Part shown: positions 51,345 to 60,691 of the stretch, piece by piece | How positions within the stretch are numbered: position 1 is the first letter of the stretch | How the letters are laid out: each line of letters starts with the position of its first letter | From: Mucilaginibacter ginsenosidivorans | Lineage (GTDB): Bacteria; Bacteroidota; Bacteroidia; Sphingobacteriales; Sphingobacteriaceae | NCBI RefSeq assembly: GCF_007971025.1 | Contig: NZ_CP042436.1 | Coordinates: forward strand, 310,001 to 374,000 | DNA length: 64,000 bases | Reading direction: 5' to 3' | Program-made: the position numbers and the translations under genes | The notes under the pieces: model-generated | What the model was told of the DNA's origin: nothing | Databases searched by the model: none | Seen by the model: the letters and a program-made list of their open reading frames with translations, nothing else

Positions 51345-51920
51345 ATGAAAAAGTTTCTCTTAAGCGCCGCATTGCTGATAGCCGTTTGCATCAGCGCAAA
51401 GGCGCAAATTTCCGTCGGTGTTAAAGGCGGTGTCAATTTCTCTAAAATAAATACCGACAATTTGAACGAATCGACCCGTACGGGTTACCAGGCAGGCGTA
51501 TTCGCCCGATTCGGTAGTGCGCTTTATTTCCAGCCCGAAGTTTATTTGAGCAGCACCGGTGGCAAGTTCAGCTCGGACGATGGTAATTTTACCGCCAAGG
51601 TAAATTTTACCAATGTAAGTGTACCGGTATTGATAGGTCACGAATTTGGTGCAAAAAATCTCAATTTCAGGCTAATGGCTGGCCCTGTGTATACCTACGC
51701 CCTCGATAAAAGCGAGAGCTTTTCGGACAATACCAATGCAGCCGTGGCCGACTTTGGCCATTACAAAAACAGTACGCTCGGTTTCCAGGCTGGCGGTGGT
51801 GTGGACATAGGCCCGATAACTGCCGATCTGCGTTACGAGGGCGGTTTAACCAAGATCAACCCCGATTTCGGCCAGCGGCAAAACCTGTGGGCGCTGAGTG
51901 TCGGGTTTAAATTCTTTTAA
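51345..51920 (+). CDS. Outer-membrane beta-barrel protein (porin-family, OmpW/OMP_b-brl)
   Basis: A 191-residue exported protein with a signal peptide ending at SAKAQ. The mature part is ISVGVKGGVNFSKI followed by alternating amphipathic strands (YQAGVFARFGSALYFQPEVYLSS, VSVPVLIGHEFGAKNLNFRLMAGPVYTY, GFQAGGGVDIGPITADLRYEGGL) and ends in LSVGFKFF with a terminal Phe, the outer-membrane assembly signal. It is a common small eight-stranded barrel of Bacteroidota with no assigned substrate. A strong terminator follows. Confidence 0.9.
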   Translation: MKKFLLSAALLIAVCISAKAQISVGVKGGVNFSKINTDNLNESTRTGYQAGVFARFGSALYFQPEVYLSSTGGKFSSDDGNFTAKVNFTNVSVPVLIGHEFGAKNLNFRLMAGPVYTYALDKSESFSDNTNAAVADFGHYKNSTLGFQAGGGVDIGPITADLRYEGGLTKINPDFGQRQNLWALSVGFKFF

Positions 51921-51942
51921 TCGTACTACCAGTGAAACGAGG

Positions 51943-51972
51943 CCCCGTTATCTTTTGATAACGGGGTTTTTT
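51943..51972 (+). terminator. Terminator of the beta-barrel gene
   Basis: CCCCGTTATC (51943-51952), TTTT loop, GATAACGGGG (51957-51966), then six T. Confidence 0.92.
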
Positions 51973-52071
51973 ATTTGCACCTTACCTCTTCCATCATAAA
52001 GAATTTAAGATTAAGCTAAATTTTTTAATTTATTTTTTATTATTAAATTAGTCGCTACCAAACCTTGTGAC

Positions 52072-53979
52072 GTGAGGAAGTATTTTACCCTGTTAATTTT
52101 TATGTCTGTCGCCATCGGCGCGAACGCACAGATACGGCTATTTGGGATAATCGATAGCGCCGATCTCCGCCTTTCCTCGTGCAGTTTCGAAAAAGATGCG
52201 AACGCCGAAGTACTTTTCGACAAGGCCCGTGTTTACTTTAGCGCGCTGGGTGCTCTTACCATGGAACGGCATAAGCGGGTGAAAATATTTAACGAAAAGG
52301 GTAAGGAATATGGTAACGTTAAGATAGAGTACGACAACATGTACGGCGTCGATAATATATTAGACATCCAGGCCGAAACTATAAACCTTGAAAATGGCAA
52401 AATAGTCAAAGACAAACTCGACCCGAAGCTTATTTATGCCCAGCATACCGACAAAAACAAGGACGCCATTATTATCTCGTTCCCCAACATAAAGCCCGGA
52501 TCGGTGATCGAATACAAGTATACGCTGATGCGCAACATCGCCTCCAACTTTCCGGCATGGCATTTTCAAACAGATATTCCGACCAGGTATAGCGAATTCA
52601 ATGTGCTTTTCAGCTCGCGCCTGCAATTTAAAGCCTTTACGCGCAGGAATCAGCCGTTTGCCCAGGATACGCTTGTAACAGGGGGCCATATCTGGACAGC
52701 AGAGGACCTTCCATCGGTAAAAGATGAAGCCTACGCGCGGGCCGAGGGCGACGGCATGCAAAGTGTTGCATTATTGCTAACATCGGTACAAACCTTTGAC
52801 GGGACAACCATTGACCTGAGCGATACCTGGGAGAAAGCCGGAAAGAAACTGGCGACTGCAAAAGATTACTACAAAGAGCTGGATCAGCACCTGGGCGGCG
52901 AGGATACCCTTATAAAAAGGGCATTGGCATTGAAGAATGACGATGAGAAAATCGCCTATTTGTTCAATAGCGTAAAAAGCATCATGAGCTGGAACGGCTT
53001 TCAAAACTGGGCGTCGAGGGACGGTATTCGGAATGCATGGAAAAAAAGGGTAGGAAACTCGGCCGAAGTGAATGCGGTGCTTTATCACCTATTGAAAAAA
53101 AGCGGGGTAAAGGCGTATCCTATGCTGGTAAGCACACGCGAGAACGGCCTGATACAGCCCGATTTTGTCGATATATTTCAAATCAACAACCTGGTTGCCT
53201 ATGTGCCGGTTGATAGCAACAGGTATTATGTGCTGGACGCAACGAACAAATACAATGTATATAACCAGGTGCCGTATGAATTCCTTAACTCCTACGGGCT
53301 ATGTCTTAACAGGGATGCTGATAAATATGAGATGGTTTATATGGAGAATAAAACCCCCTCGAAAGATGTGATCATCATAGTAGCAGACATAAACCCTGAC
53401 GCAAAAATGAAAGGAACCGGCCAGATAGCAAGTTACGGCTACAGGAGAACACAGGACCTGGAATTATATAAAACCCTCGGCGACCAGAAGTTTAATGAGT
53501 ACCTGACAGGGCGCGACAATAATGTTAAAATAACAAACCTGAAGTTATCGAATATGCAGGCTGATACCTTGCCGTTTGAACAAAATTTCGATTTTTCCTA
53601 CGATCTCAATAATTCGGATAATTACCTGTTCTTTACCCCTAATATCTTTACGCCATTACACGACAATCCGTTTTTAAGCGAGTCGCGCACTTCGCCAATC
53701 GATTTTGGTTTTGGAAGCAGCCATGTTATCAGCGGGCGGTATAAATTACCGCCAGGCTACGCGGTGGAATCGCTGCCTAAAAGCGTAAATATTGTGATGG
53801 CCGATAAAAGCATAAAATTCAGAAGATCGCTCGAAAACCAGGATGGTTATATATCGCTTCATTACGAGGTCAATATTAAGCGCACAAAATTTTTAAAAAC
53901 GGAATATCCTGACCTGCACGAATTTTTCAAGAAGATGTATGAAATGCTTAACGAGCAGATCGTGCTGAAAAAAAAATAG
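52072..53979 (+). CDS. DUF3857 / transglutaminase-like exported protein, Cys lost (1 of 3)
   Basis: A 635-residue exported protein starting at GTG (52072; VRKYFTLLIFMSVAIGANAQ as signal). An N-terminal DUF3857 domain (ALGALTMERHKRVKIFNEKGKEYGNVKIEYD; IKPGSVIEYKYTL) is followed by a transglutaminase-core-like region and a C-terminal beta domain. In the core the nucleophile Cys position is Ser330 (RVGNSAEVNAVLYHLL) and the catalytic His is not evident; the Asp in YVLDATNKYN remains. So it is probably not an enzyme. Two paralogues follow in tandem. The function of DUF3857 proteins is unknown to me. Confidence 0.85.
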   Translation: MRKYFTLLIFMSVAIGANAQIRLFGIIDSADLRLSSCSFEKDANAEVLFDKARVYFSALGALTMERHKRVKIFNEKGKEYGNVKIEYDNMYGVDNILDIQAETINLENGKIVKDKLDPKLIYAQHTDKNKDAIIISFPNIKPGSVIEYKYTLMRNIASNFPAWHFQTDIPTRYSEFNVLFSSRLQFKAFTRRNQPFAQDTLVTGGHIWTAEDLPSVKDEAYARAEGDGMQSVALLLTSVQTFDGTTIDLSDTWEKAGKKLATAKDYYKELDQHLGGEDTLIKRALALKNDDEKIAYLFNSVKSIMSWNGFQNWASRDGIRNAWKKRVGNSAEVNAVLYHLLKKSGVKAYPMLVSTRENGLIQPDFVDIFQINNLVAYVPVDSNRYYVLDATNKYNVYNQVPYEFLNSYGLCLNRDADKYEMVYMENKTPSKDVIIIVADINPDAKMKGTGQIASYGYRRTQDLELYKTLGDQKFNEYLTGRDNNVKITNLKLSNMQADTLPFEQNFDFSYDLNNSDNYLFFTPNIFTPLHDNPFLSESRTSPIDFGFGSSHVISGRYKLPPGYAVESLPKSVNIVMADKSIKFRRSLENQDGYISLHYEVNIKRTKFLKTEYPDLHEFFKKMYEMLNEQIVLKKK

Positions 53980-54050
53980 GAAGGAATTTTATTTTCAAAA
54001 CCCACTAATAATCCTTATTTTCAAATTACCAACCTTAACGCAATTTTATA

Positions 54051-55979
54051 ATGAACAAAATTTTTACCACTGCAATTTTATGTGCGTTTGTATTTACAGC
54101 AAATGCACAAACTACTCCCACGATCCAGCCTTTTGGAAAAATCGACAAATCAGATCTCGAAATGACAAAATGTGATTTTGAAGCAGATGCAAATGCAGAA
54201 GTGCTGTTTGACAAAGGCACGGTGTTTTTTACGGACGCCGAAATCGTTTTGGAGAGGCATGTCAGGATTAAGATCTTTAACGATAACGGGAAAACCGCTG
54301 CCGACGTACACATTCCCTATTGGGGTGGAGGCCATTTTGAATGGATCGAAAAGCTGCAGGCGCAAACTATTAACCAGAACAACGGGAATGTTGAGATAGT
54401 TAAAGTAGATAAGAAACAGATTTTTGATAAACGGATTGACCGTGACCGGTCGGAAATGGTACTGACCTTTCCCGATGTTAAGCCGGGCTCGGTTATCGAA
54501 TACAAATACAGCATCCTGAGCCAGTCGGCAGGTGATTTCCCCGATTGGTATTTTCAGAGCGAATTGCCTACCCGGTATAGCGAGATCGAAGCCAAAGTAC
54601 CAGACGCACTTCACTACAAAAACCTCGTCAAAGTAACCCAGCCTTACGCGGTAAACAGCAGGGACGGCAATGGCCAGATATCCAAAATAGCACTTGCCAA
54701 CATTCCTTCGATCAATGCAGAGCCCTACATGAGCTCGGTAAAAGATAATTTTCAATGTATTCTCACCCAGTTGCTGAGCATAACCCCGGGAGCCGGATCG
54801 TTCGGTCAGAATTTTTCTGAAAGCTGGCAAAAGATCGGTGAAAACGAGGCTGATTTTGATGACTTTGGCGCGCAATTCAGGAAAAAGCTGACCGGCGAGG
54901 AGGATATCCTCAATCACGTAAAAAGCCTGAAAACCGATGACGAAAAGATAGCTTACATTTTTAACCAGGTAAAAAATACGATGAAGTGGAATGATCTGTA
55001 CCTGAGATATACAGACGATGGTACGGCAAAAGCCTGGGATAAAAAGATTGGCAACTCCACCGAGATAAACCTGATGGTATACCACTTGCTTATGCGGGCC
55101 GGTATAAAGGCCTACCCCATATTAATGAGCACCAGGAAAAATGGCAAAGTAAATCCTGCATACCCCACGAGGTATCAATTTAACACAACGGCTACGTATG
55201 TGCCTATCGACAGCGCTACTTATTATGTGCTGGATGCCACCAACAAGTACAATATGTACAATGTGATACCCCACAACCTGCTCAATTCGTTCGGCCTGAC
55301 CATCGACAAGGAAAATAGAAAATACGACATCACATTTATCCAAAACACCGCCCCGGTGCGTGATGTCGTGCTGATAAATGCCGATATAAAACCTGATGGT
55401 AAAATGGACGGAATGGCGCAAATAAGCAGCTTTAGCTACAACAGGATAGATAATGTTGAAAGCTATAAGACCGATGGCGAAAAGAAGTTTATTGAAAACT
55501 TAAAGGAAGGCAATAACGACCTTAAAATATCGTCGGTAAAATTTGATAATATGGATGTCGATTCGCTGCCCCTGACACAAAACATCAATTTTAACCTCGA
55601 CCTGACCGGTTCTGATGAGAACTACATTTATTTCAAGCCCAATTTATTTATATCGATGGGCGCGAATCCGTTCCTCAGTGAAAAAAGAACGACAGATATC
55701 GACTTCGGTTATAATAACAACTATATAATTTCCGGAAATTACAAGTTGCCCGCGGGGTATAAAACCGATGCCCTGCCTAAAAGCGCGCGTATGGATATGT
55801 CAGATCAAAGTATCGGGTTCAAGCGGCTGGTAGTGGAGCAGGAAGGTGTAATAACGGTGAGGTACACTATTAGTTTTAAAAAGTCGATCATGTTCAAAGA
55901 GAATTACGAAGAGATACATGAATTTTTCAAGAAGATGTACGAAATGCTGAATGAGCAGATCATCTTAAAAAAAGCATAA
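54051..55979 (+). CDS. DUF3857 / transglutaminase-like exported protein, Cys lost (2 of 3)
   Basis: A 642-residue close paralogue of the preceding gene, with a signal peptide (CAFVFTANAQ), the DUF3857 part (TDAEIVLERHVRIKIFNDNG; VKPGSVIEYKYSI) and the same C-terminal sequence EEIHEFFKKMYEMLNEQIILKKA. The nucleophile position is again Ser (Ser336, IGNSTEINLMVYHLL), and where the active paralogue has NHVIL this one has NTTATYV, so both Cys and His are missing. It begins 71 bp after paralogue 1 and ends 2 bp before paralogue 3. Confidence 0.85.
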   Translation: MNKIFTTAILCAFVFTANAQTTPTIQPFGKIDKSDLEMTKCDFEADANAEVLFDKGTVFFTDAEIVLERHVRIKIFNDNGKTAADVHIPYWGGGHFEWIEKLQAQTINQNNGNVEIVKVDKKQIFDKRIDRDRSEMVLTFPDVKPGSVIEYKYSILSQSAGDFPDWYFQSELPTRYSEIEAKVPDALHYKNLVKVTQPYAVNSRDGNGQISKIALANIPSINAEPYMSSVKDNFQCILTQLLSITPGAGSFGQNFSESWQKIGENEADFDDFGAQFRKKLTGEEDILNHVKSLKTDDEKIAYIFNQVKNTMKWNDLYLRYTDDGTAKAWDKKIGNSTEINLMVYHLLMRAGIKAYPILMSTRKNGKVNPAYPTRYQFNTTATYVPIDSATYYVLDATNKYNMYNVIPHNLLNSFGLTIDKENRKYDITFIQNTAPVRDVVLINADIKPDGKMDGMAQISSFSYNRIDNVESYKTDGEKKFIENLKEGNNDLKISSVKFDNMDVDSLPLTQNINFNLDLTGSDENYIYFKPNLFISMGANPFLSEKRTTDIDFGYNNNYIISGNYKLPAGYKTDALPKSARMDMSDQSIGFKRLVVEQEGVITVRYTISFKKSIMFKENYEEIHEFFKKMYEMLNEQIILKKA

Positions 55980-55981
55980 AA

Positions 55982-57922
55982 ATGGAGTTAAATAATTATA
56001 TAAAGGGCCTGTTGCTTTTTGCAGGCCTGTTTTTCTTCGGTCCTGCTGCCCGCAGCCAGGATAAAGATATCCCCAAAGAGCTTTATACCGCTACCGGTAT
56101 TCCGGATTCGTTGAAAGAGGACGCAAATTCGGTAGTAAGGTATTCATTCGATGAACTTAAAATAACCGGACCCGGCAAGGAGACCCGGAAACACCACAGC
56201 CTGATCACCATCCTTAACGAGAAAGGTGACCATGAGGCGTTTTTGCAATATGCTTACAATAAAAAATATGACAATTACAGTTTTATAGATGTTCATATTT
56301 ACGACAAGAATGGAAAAATGATAAAAAAATATCACAAAAGTGATATGTATGATGGCGCCGTTTCAATGGAAGCAACCCTTGTAAATGATGAGCGTTTTCT
56401 TGGTTTAAAACATTCTGTGGCCGATTATCCGGAAACGATTGAGGTAGAGTATGAAGAAATTAAAACAAGTCTTATTGACCTGGGACAGTGGTGGATACAG
56501 GGAGACCAGCAATCTATTCAAAACGAATTTTATACTATATCAATTAACAGTGATGCCGGATTCAGGTATTTTAATAGAAATATTACATTAATGCCGGAAA
56601 AAACATCATCCGGCAATATTGATACCTACGCCTGGCGGGTTTTAAACCTGAAAGCTTTTAAGCTGGAGGAGAGGGCAATGCCGTGGCGGGTTTCACCGGT
56701 AATCAAATTCGGTCAAAGCAAATTTGATTTTTTTGGCAATCCGGGCGATTTAAGCAGTTGGCAAACCTATGGCAAATGGCAACTGGCATTAAATTCAGAT
56801 GTATGTTCCTTGAGTGCGGAACGAATTGCTGAAATAAAAAAAATGACGGATACCATTAAAACGGATAAGGAAAAAGCAAAATTTCTGTACAAATATATGC
56901 AGCAGAATATGCGGTACGTAAGTATTCAGCTTGGCATTGGGGGTCTGAAACCTTTTGCAGCTACCTTTGTGGATGAAAAAAAATATGGCGACTGCAAGGC
57001 ATTATCAAACTATATGTATGCACTGCTTAAGGCCGTAAATATTAATTCATATTATACAATTATACGAGCAGGCGAAAATGAAGAGCCTGCTAATTATTCT
57101 TTCCCGTATGATAATTTTAATCATGTTATTTTATGTATCCCTTTTAAAAATGACACCACCTGGCTGGAATGCACCAGTAATAAAACCGCATTTGGGGAAT
57201 TAGGATCTTTTACCGAAAACCGGAATGCCTTAATAATAACCGAAGACGGCGGGAAATTGATAAATACTCCAAAAAGTAAAGCAATTGAAAATCAGTTTAA
57301 CAGCGATGTGCATATTACGCTATCGCCAAACGGCGGGGCCAAAACACAGATCAACATATCCAGTACCGGTGAGTACCGTGAGCTATTTCTGGCAGTTGAG
57401 GCGGCTAAGGCCGACGAACAAAAGCAATTTTGGCTCGAAGAGTTGGGAATTAAACAACCGTCGTCATTTGATTTTGACCAGGGGAAAGACATTAACGGGA
57501 TAAAGCGGGTAGAACTGAAATTTGAATACGACCAATTTTGCGATGTGATGACTGCGGACAAGCAATTTTACCGTCCTTCCGCTTTTAAACTGTGGGCAAA
57601 TACGGTGCCCATACCCGATAAACCAAGGAAAGCCGATTTTTATTGGGAATGGCCGCGTATAAAATCCTGTACTACTACCATCGACGTGCCCGCAGGGTAT
57701 GAAGTGGAAACTATGCCGGCAAATGCAAGCCTGAAATTTACGTACGGTAACTATGATGTAAATTATGTTTACAACAAAGACAAAAACCAGGTGATAAGCA
57801 CGGCTAAATTTGTGCTGAGCAACCACGTAATTCCCGCGGCTAAATACACCGAGATGCAGGAATACCTGGATGCTGTTGCGAAGGTGCAGAATAAAAAACT
57901 GGTGATACATAAGAAGGCATAA
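55982..57922 (+). CDS. DUF3857 / transglutaminase-like exported protein, intact triad (3 of 3)
   Basis: A 646-residue exported paralogue with signal LLLFAGLFFFGPAARSQ. It keeps the transglutaminase triad candidates Cys338 (YGDCKALSNYMYALL), His381 (DNFNHVILCIP) and Glu396 in WLECTSN, so it could be catalytically competent (cross-linking or cysteine protease). The DUF3857 N-terminal half is more distant from the two inactive copies. The stretch about 56150-57290 is noticeably AT-richer than the rest, which may indicate a different history. It starts 2 bp after paralogue 2, so coexpression is very likely; aat follows 9 bp later. Confidence 0.87.
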   Translation: MELNNYIKGLLLFAGLFFFGPAARSQDKDIPKELYTATGIPDSLKEDANSVVRYSFDELKITGPGKETRKHHSLITILNEKGDHEAFLQYAYNKKYDNYSFIDVHIYDKNGKMIKKYHKSDMYDGAVSMEATLVNDERFLGLKHSVADYPETIEVEYEEIKTSLIDLGQWWIQGDQQSIQNEFYTISINSDAGFRYFNRNITLMPEKTSSGNIDTYAWRVLNLKAFKLEERAMPWRVSPVIKFGQSKFDFFGNPGDLSSWQTYGKWQLALNSDVCSLSAERIAEIKKMTDTIKTDKEKAKFLYKYMQQNMRYVSIQLGIGGLKPFAATFVDEKKYGDCKALSNYMYALLKAVNINSYYTIIRAGENEEPANYSFPYDNFNHVILCIPFKNDTTWLECTSNKTAFGELGSFTENRNALIITEDGGKLINTPKSKAIENQFNSDVHITLSPNGGAKTQINISSTGEYRELFLAVEAAKADEQKQFWLEELGIKQPSSFDFDQGKDINGIKRVELKFEYDQFCDVMTADKQFYRPSAFKLWANTVPIPDKPRKADFYWEWPRIKSCTTTIDVPAGYEVETMPANASLKFTYGNYDVNYVYNKDKNQVISTAKFVLSNHVIPAAKYTEMQEYLDAVAKVQNKKLVIHKKA

Positions 57923-57931
57923 ATTTGCCTG

Positions 57932-58576
57932 ATGATATTCAGGCTGGATGAACATTTGATATTCCCCGACCCTTCGCTTGCTGAAGAGGGTGGCCTTTTA
58001 GCTGTAGACGGCGATCTTTCGGTCGGCCGCCTGTTGCTGGCTTATCAAAACGGAATATTCCCCTGGTATAGTGATGATACGCCTATCCTCTGGTACTCGC
58101 CGCACGAAAGATTCGTATTGTTCCCCGGTGAACTAAAAATATCAAAAAGCATGCGGCACGTGCTTCGGTCGGGCAAGTTCGAAGTTACCTGGGATAAAAG
58201 TTTTGAGCAGGTAATTGAAGCCTGTTCAACTGCCGAAAGGCAGGAGCAGGACGGCACCTGGATAACCGGCGATATGAAAGCAGCCTATATCGAACTTCAC
58301 CGCGCGGGCCACGCGCACTCGGTTGAGGTGTGGAAAAACAATGAATTAGCCGGCGGTTTATATGGCGTGCAAATTGGGTCGGTATTTTGCGGTGAAAGCA
58401 TGTTCAGCCGGGTAAATAACGCCTCAAAAACAGCCCTCATAAGTTTGTGCCAAAGTGGAAGATATAAGCTGATCGATTGCCAGGTATATACCGGGCATCT
58501 TGAATCGATGGGCGCCCGTATGATCAGCCGGAAAGAATATATGGAAGCGCTGCAAAATTCGGGGTTTAAAGGTTAG
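57932..58576 (+). CDS. aat: Leucyl/phenylalanyl-tRNA-protein transferase
   Basis: Aat adds Leu or Phe from aminoacyl-tRNA to proteins with N-terminal Lys/Arg, marking them for ClpAP in the N-degron pathway. The 214-residue protein shows the full signature: LIFPDPSLAEEGGLLAVDGDLSVGRLLLAYQNGIFPWYSDDTPILWYSPHERFVLFP, WITGDMKAAYIELHRAGHAHSVEVW and GGLYGVQIGSVFCGESMFSRV. It begins 9 bp after the third DUF3857 gene, so it may be cotranscribed with it. Confidence 0.96.
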   Translation: MIFRLDEHLIFPDPSLAEEGGLLAVDGDLSVGRLLLAYQNGIFPWYSDDTPILWYSPHERFVLFPGELKISKSMRHVLRSGKFEVTWDKSFEQVIEACSTAERQEQDGTWITGDMKAAYIELHRAGHAHSVEVWKNNELAGGLYGVQIGSVFCGESMFSRVNNASKTALISLCQSGRYKLIDCQVYTGHLESMGARMISRKEYMEALQNSGFKG

Positions 58577-58638
58577 TTTTGTGTTTTGTTAAAGACTTAT
58601 GAAGTTTTCTAAACTTTCGCTAGTCTAACCGTCCAACC

Positions 58639-59235
58639 ATGCAGCAATCCGTACAAAAAGAACGCATCATATTAGGCATTGACCCGGGCACAGCGGTAAT
58701 GGGCTACGGGTTAGTGAAAGAGACCGGATCGAAAATGGAACTCATCAGCCTGGGTGTGGTGAAGATGGAAAGCCTGGACGACCACATGCTGAAGTTGCAG
58801 CGTATTTTTGAAAAGACCGTGGCCCTGATAGACAACTATCACCCTGATTGCCTGGCTATCGAGGCGCCGTTCTATGGCAAAAACATACAGGTGATGCTCA
58901 AACTGGGTCGCGCGCAGGGCGTGGCGATGGCCGCAGCACTGTCTCGTAACATAACCATCACCGAATATTCGCCCCGCAAAATAAAACAGGCCATAACAGG
59001 CAATGGTAATGCTACCAAGGAGCAGGTGGCAGCCATGCTTCAAAACCTGTTAAAATTTAAGGAGACCCCGGAATTTTTAGACGCCACCGACGGCCTTGCC
59101 GTTGCAGTATGCCATTCGTTCCAAAAAATAAGCACAAGTACCGGTAAAACCGGCGGTAAAAAATCCTATTCGGGATGGGAAACTTTTGTGAAGGATAATA
59201 CGAACCGGGTAAGTGGATTAAAGATCAAAAAATAA
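58639..59235 (+). CDS. ruvC: Holliday junction resolvase RuvC
   Basis: A 198-residue endonuclease that cuts Holliday junctions with RuvAB. Catalytic acids are in ILGIDPGTAVMGYGLV (Asp14 region), LAIEAPFYGKNIQVMLKLGRAQGV (Glu) and the C-terminal FLDATDGLAVAVCH (DxxD). The final 25 residues are a basic tail, slightly longer than usual. It is 62 bp after aat and probably ends the operon; no clear terminator is seen before the palindrome at 59321. Confidence 0.96.
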   Translation: MQQSVQKERIILGIDPGTAVMGYGLVKETGSKMELISLGVVKMESLDDHMLKLQRIFEKTVALIDNYHPDCLAIEAPFYGKNIQVMLKLGRAQGVAMAAALSRNITITEYSPRKIKQAITGNGNATKEQVAAMLQNLLKFKETPEFLDATDGLAVAVCHSFQKISTSTGKTGGKKSYSGWETFVKDNTNRVSGLKIKK

Positions 59236-59315
59236 GCTACCTGTATCTCCTGTCCGCCCGTTTTTTTTATCAGGGGTGATGAGACAAAACGGACAAGATC
59301 TAATTGCATATCCTT

Positions 59316-59450
59316 AACAACAATGTCATTTCGAACAATAGCAAGAGATCTTATACGCTATACACCCGACGCCAGGCGTGATGTATAAGATTTCTCCCGC
59401 TTGCAGCGGTTCGAAATGACATCGCGGGAGTTTGATATTGTTGTCCATCC
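59316..59450. repeat. Dispersed palindrome (TCATTTCGA family), copy 2
   Basis: Left arm AACAACAATGTCATTTCGAA then AGAGATCTTATAC (59317-59356); right arm GTATAAGATTTCTCCCGCTT then GGTTCGAAATGACAT (59383-59422), and an outer ATTGTTGT (59436-59443) extends the inverted repeat. The inner TATACGC...GCGTGATGTATA also pairs. It shares TTCGAAATGACAT and TAAGATTTCTC with copy 1 at 41187-41285. Confidence 0.8.
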
Positions 59451-59517
59451 CTTCTCTTGTGTTCATGATAATGAGACGAAAAAACATCTGCACATTCGCA
59501 CATCTGAAATCAGCACA

Positions 59518-59916
59518 TTATTCACTCCTCAAAGCGTCCCTGATCTTATCGGCCGTTGCCTGTAATTGTTCAGGGGTAAAGCTCAATTTAGGGCGAGAGA
59601 AATTGAGATCGCTCACGCTATTCATGGGTATCAGGTGGATATGCGCATGCGGCACTTCGAGGCCGATAACAGCAACACCTATCCTTTTACAAGGGATAGC
59701 TTTTCGTAAACCTGTAGCTACTATTTTGGCAAATATCTGCAGGCCGGTATAAAGTTCGTCATCCAGGTCGAACAGGTAATCAACCTCTTTTTTGGGTATC
59801 ACCAGCACATGACCTTCAGCCAGCGGACTAATATCCAGGAAAGCCAGGTAATCTATCGTTTCGGCTACTTTATAGGCGGGTATTTCGCCGGCTACTATTT
59901 TTGAGAAGATGGTCAT
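59518..59916 (-). CDS. HIT-family nucleotide hydrolase/transferase
   Basis: A 132-residue HIT protein starting MTIFSKIVAGEIPAYKVAE. The histidine triad is in LEVPHAHIHLIPMN (HxHxH). Family members hydrolyse nucleoside phosphoramidates or dinucleotides. It is downstream of greA on the same strand; the 95-bp gap between them is filled by a word-repeat palindrome. The greA-HIT order is common in this phylum. Confidence 0.95.
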   Translation of the reverse strand: MTIFSKIVAGEIPAYKVAETIDYLAFLDISPLAEGHVLVIPKKEVDYLFDLDDELYTGLQIFAKIVATGLRKAIPCKRIGVAVIGLEVPHAHIHLIPMNSVSDLNFSRPKLSFTPEQLQATADKIRDALRSE

Positions 59917-60011
59917 AGTGAGTTGATTGTGTTGAATTGAGTTGATTAGGTTGACTAAGTTTTAAAGAAGGCTATCAACTACTCACTTAATCAACTCAAT
60001 CAACCACTTAA
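59917..60011. repeat. Word-repeat palindrome filling the greA-HIT gap (word GAGTTGATT)
   Basis: Left arm GTGAGTTGATTGTGTTGAAT and TGAGTTGATTAGGTTGACTA; right arm ATCAACTACTCACTTAATCA and ACTCAATCAACCACTTAA. Each arm repeats the word GAGTTGATT or its complement two to three times. The element runs exactly from the base after the greA stop to the base before the HIT start. Confidence 0.85.
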
Positions 60012-60485
60012 CTAACGGCTTATTTCCAATATTTCAAATTCCATTTTACCGGCGGGTACCTGTATTTCGGTTGTCTCGCCCACTTTTTTACCTAACAGCC
60101 CTTTGGCTATGGGCGAGGTTACTGATATCTTGCCCGATTTCAGGTCGGCTTCGCTTTCGGATACCAGCTGGTAGCTCATGGTAGCGCCGTTTTTTGTATT
60201 TTTTATTTTAACGATGGATAATGCCAGCACCTTTGAGGTATCCAGCTTACTTTCGTCCAATAAACGCGCGTTGGCAAGCAGTTCTTCCATCTTGGCTATT
60301 TTGGTCTCATGGTGGCCCTGCGCTTCTTTGGCTGCATCATATTCGGCATTTTCCGAAAGGTCGCCTTTGTCACGCGCCTCGGCAATTGCCTTCGCAATGT
60401 TTGCCCTGCCCGAAGTTTTTAATTGTTGTAATTCTTCCTTTAATTTTTCTAAACCATCTTTGGTATAGTATGCTACCTCAGCCAT
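60012..60485 (-). CDS. greA: Transcription elongation factor GreA
   Basis: A 157-residue GreA: it stimulates RNA polymerase to cut backtracked transcripts. An N-terminal coiled coil (YYTKDGLEKLKEELQQLK to ENAEYDAAKEAQGHHETKIAKMEELL, containing the acidic D/E tip at DLSENAEYD) precedes the FKBP-like C-terminal domain (ISVTSPIAKGLLGKKVGETTEIQVPAGKMEFEILEI). Start at ATG 60485 (MAEVAYYT). It is cotranscribed with the HIT gene downstream. Confidence 0.96.
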   Translation of the reverse strand: MAEVAYYTKDGLEKLKEELQQLKTSGRANIAKAIAEARDKGDLSENAEYDAAKEAQGHHETKIAKMEELLANARLLDESKLDTSKVLALSIVKIKNTKNGATMSYQLVSESEADLKSGKISVTSPIAKGLLGKKVGETTEIQVPAGKMEFEILEISR

Positions 60486-60564
60486 AACCCTATTTTTAAT
60501 TCTTTAGTTTATAAACAGATACGAAAAAAAACAGTCCCCCTGTTTTCAGGAAGGACGTGTTCGT

Positions 60565-60610
60565 CTAAAAAACAAACAAGACTATGTGGGCTGATGCCTG
60601 CATAGTCTTG
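60565..60610 (-). terminator. Terminator between the rsmA operon and greA
   Basis: On the minus strand CAAGACTATG (60610-60601) pairs with CATAGTCTTG (60586-60577) around a 14-nt loop, followed by TTTGTTTTTT. It ends the leftward rsmA-dehydrogenase transcript 82 nt after its last stop. Confidence 0.88.
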
Positions 60611-60691
60611 CTTTTCAGTAAAACGAAGATAAACGAATTAAGTTTGAAAATCAAAATTTTTTGAGCGATTTTATTCGTAAAACCGTCCGTC

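Noticed and set aside
54150..55085. 311-codon ORF antisense to the second DUF3857 gene
   Set aside because: Lies wholly inside a well-supported gene and shows no family features.
59316..60011. CRISPR array
   Set aside because: Repeats are inverted and word-like, with no regular direct repeats separated by unique spacers, and no cas genes are present.
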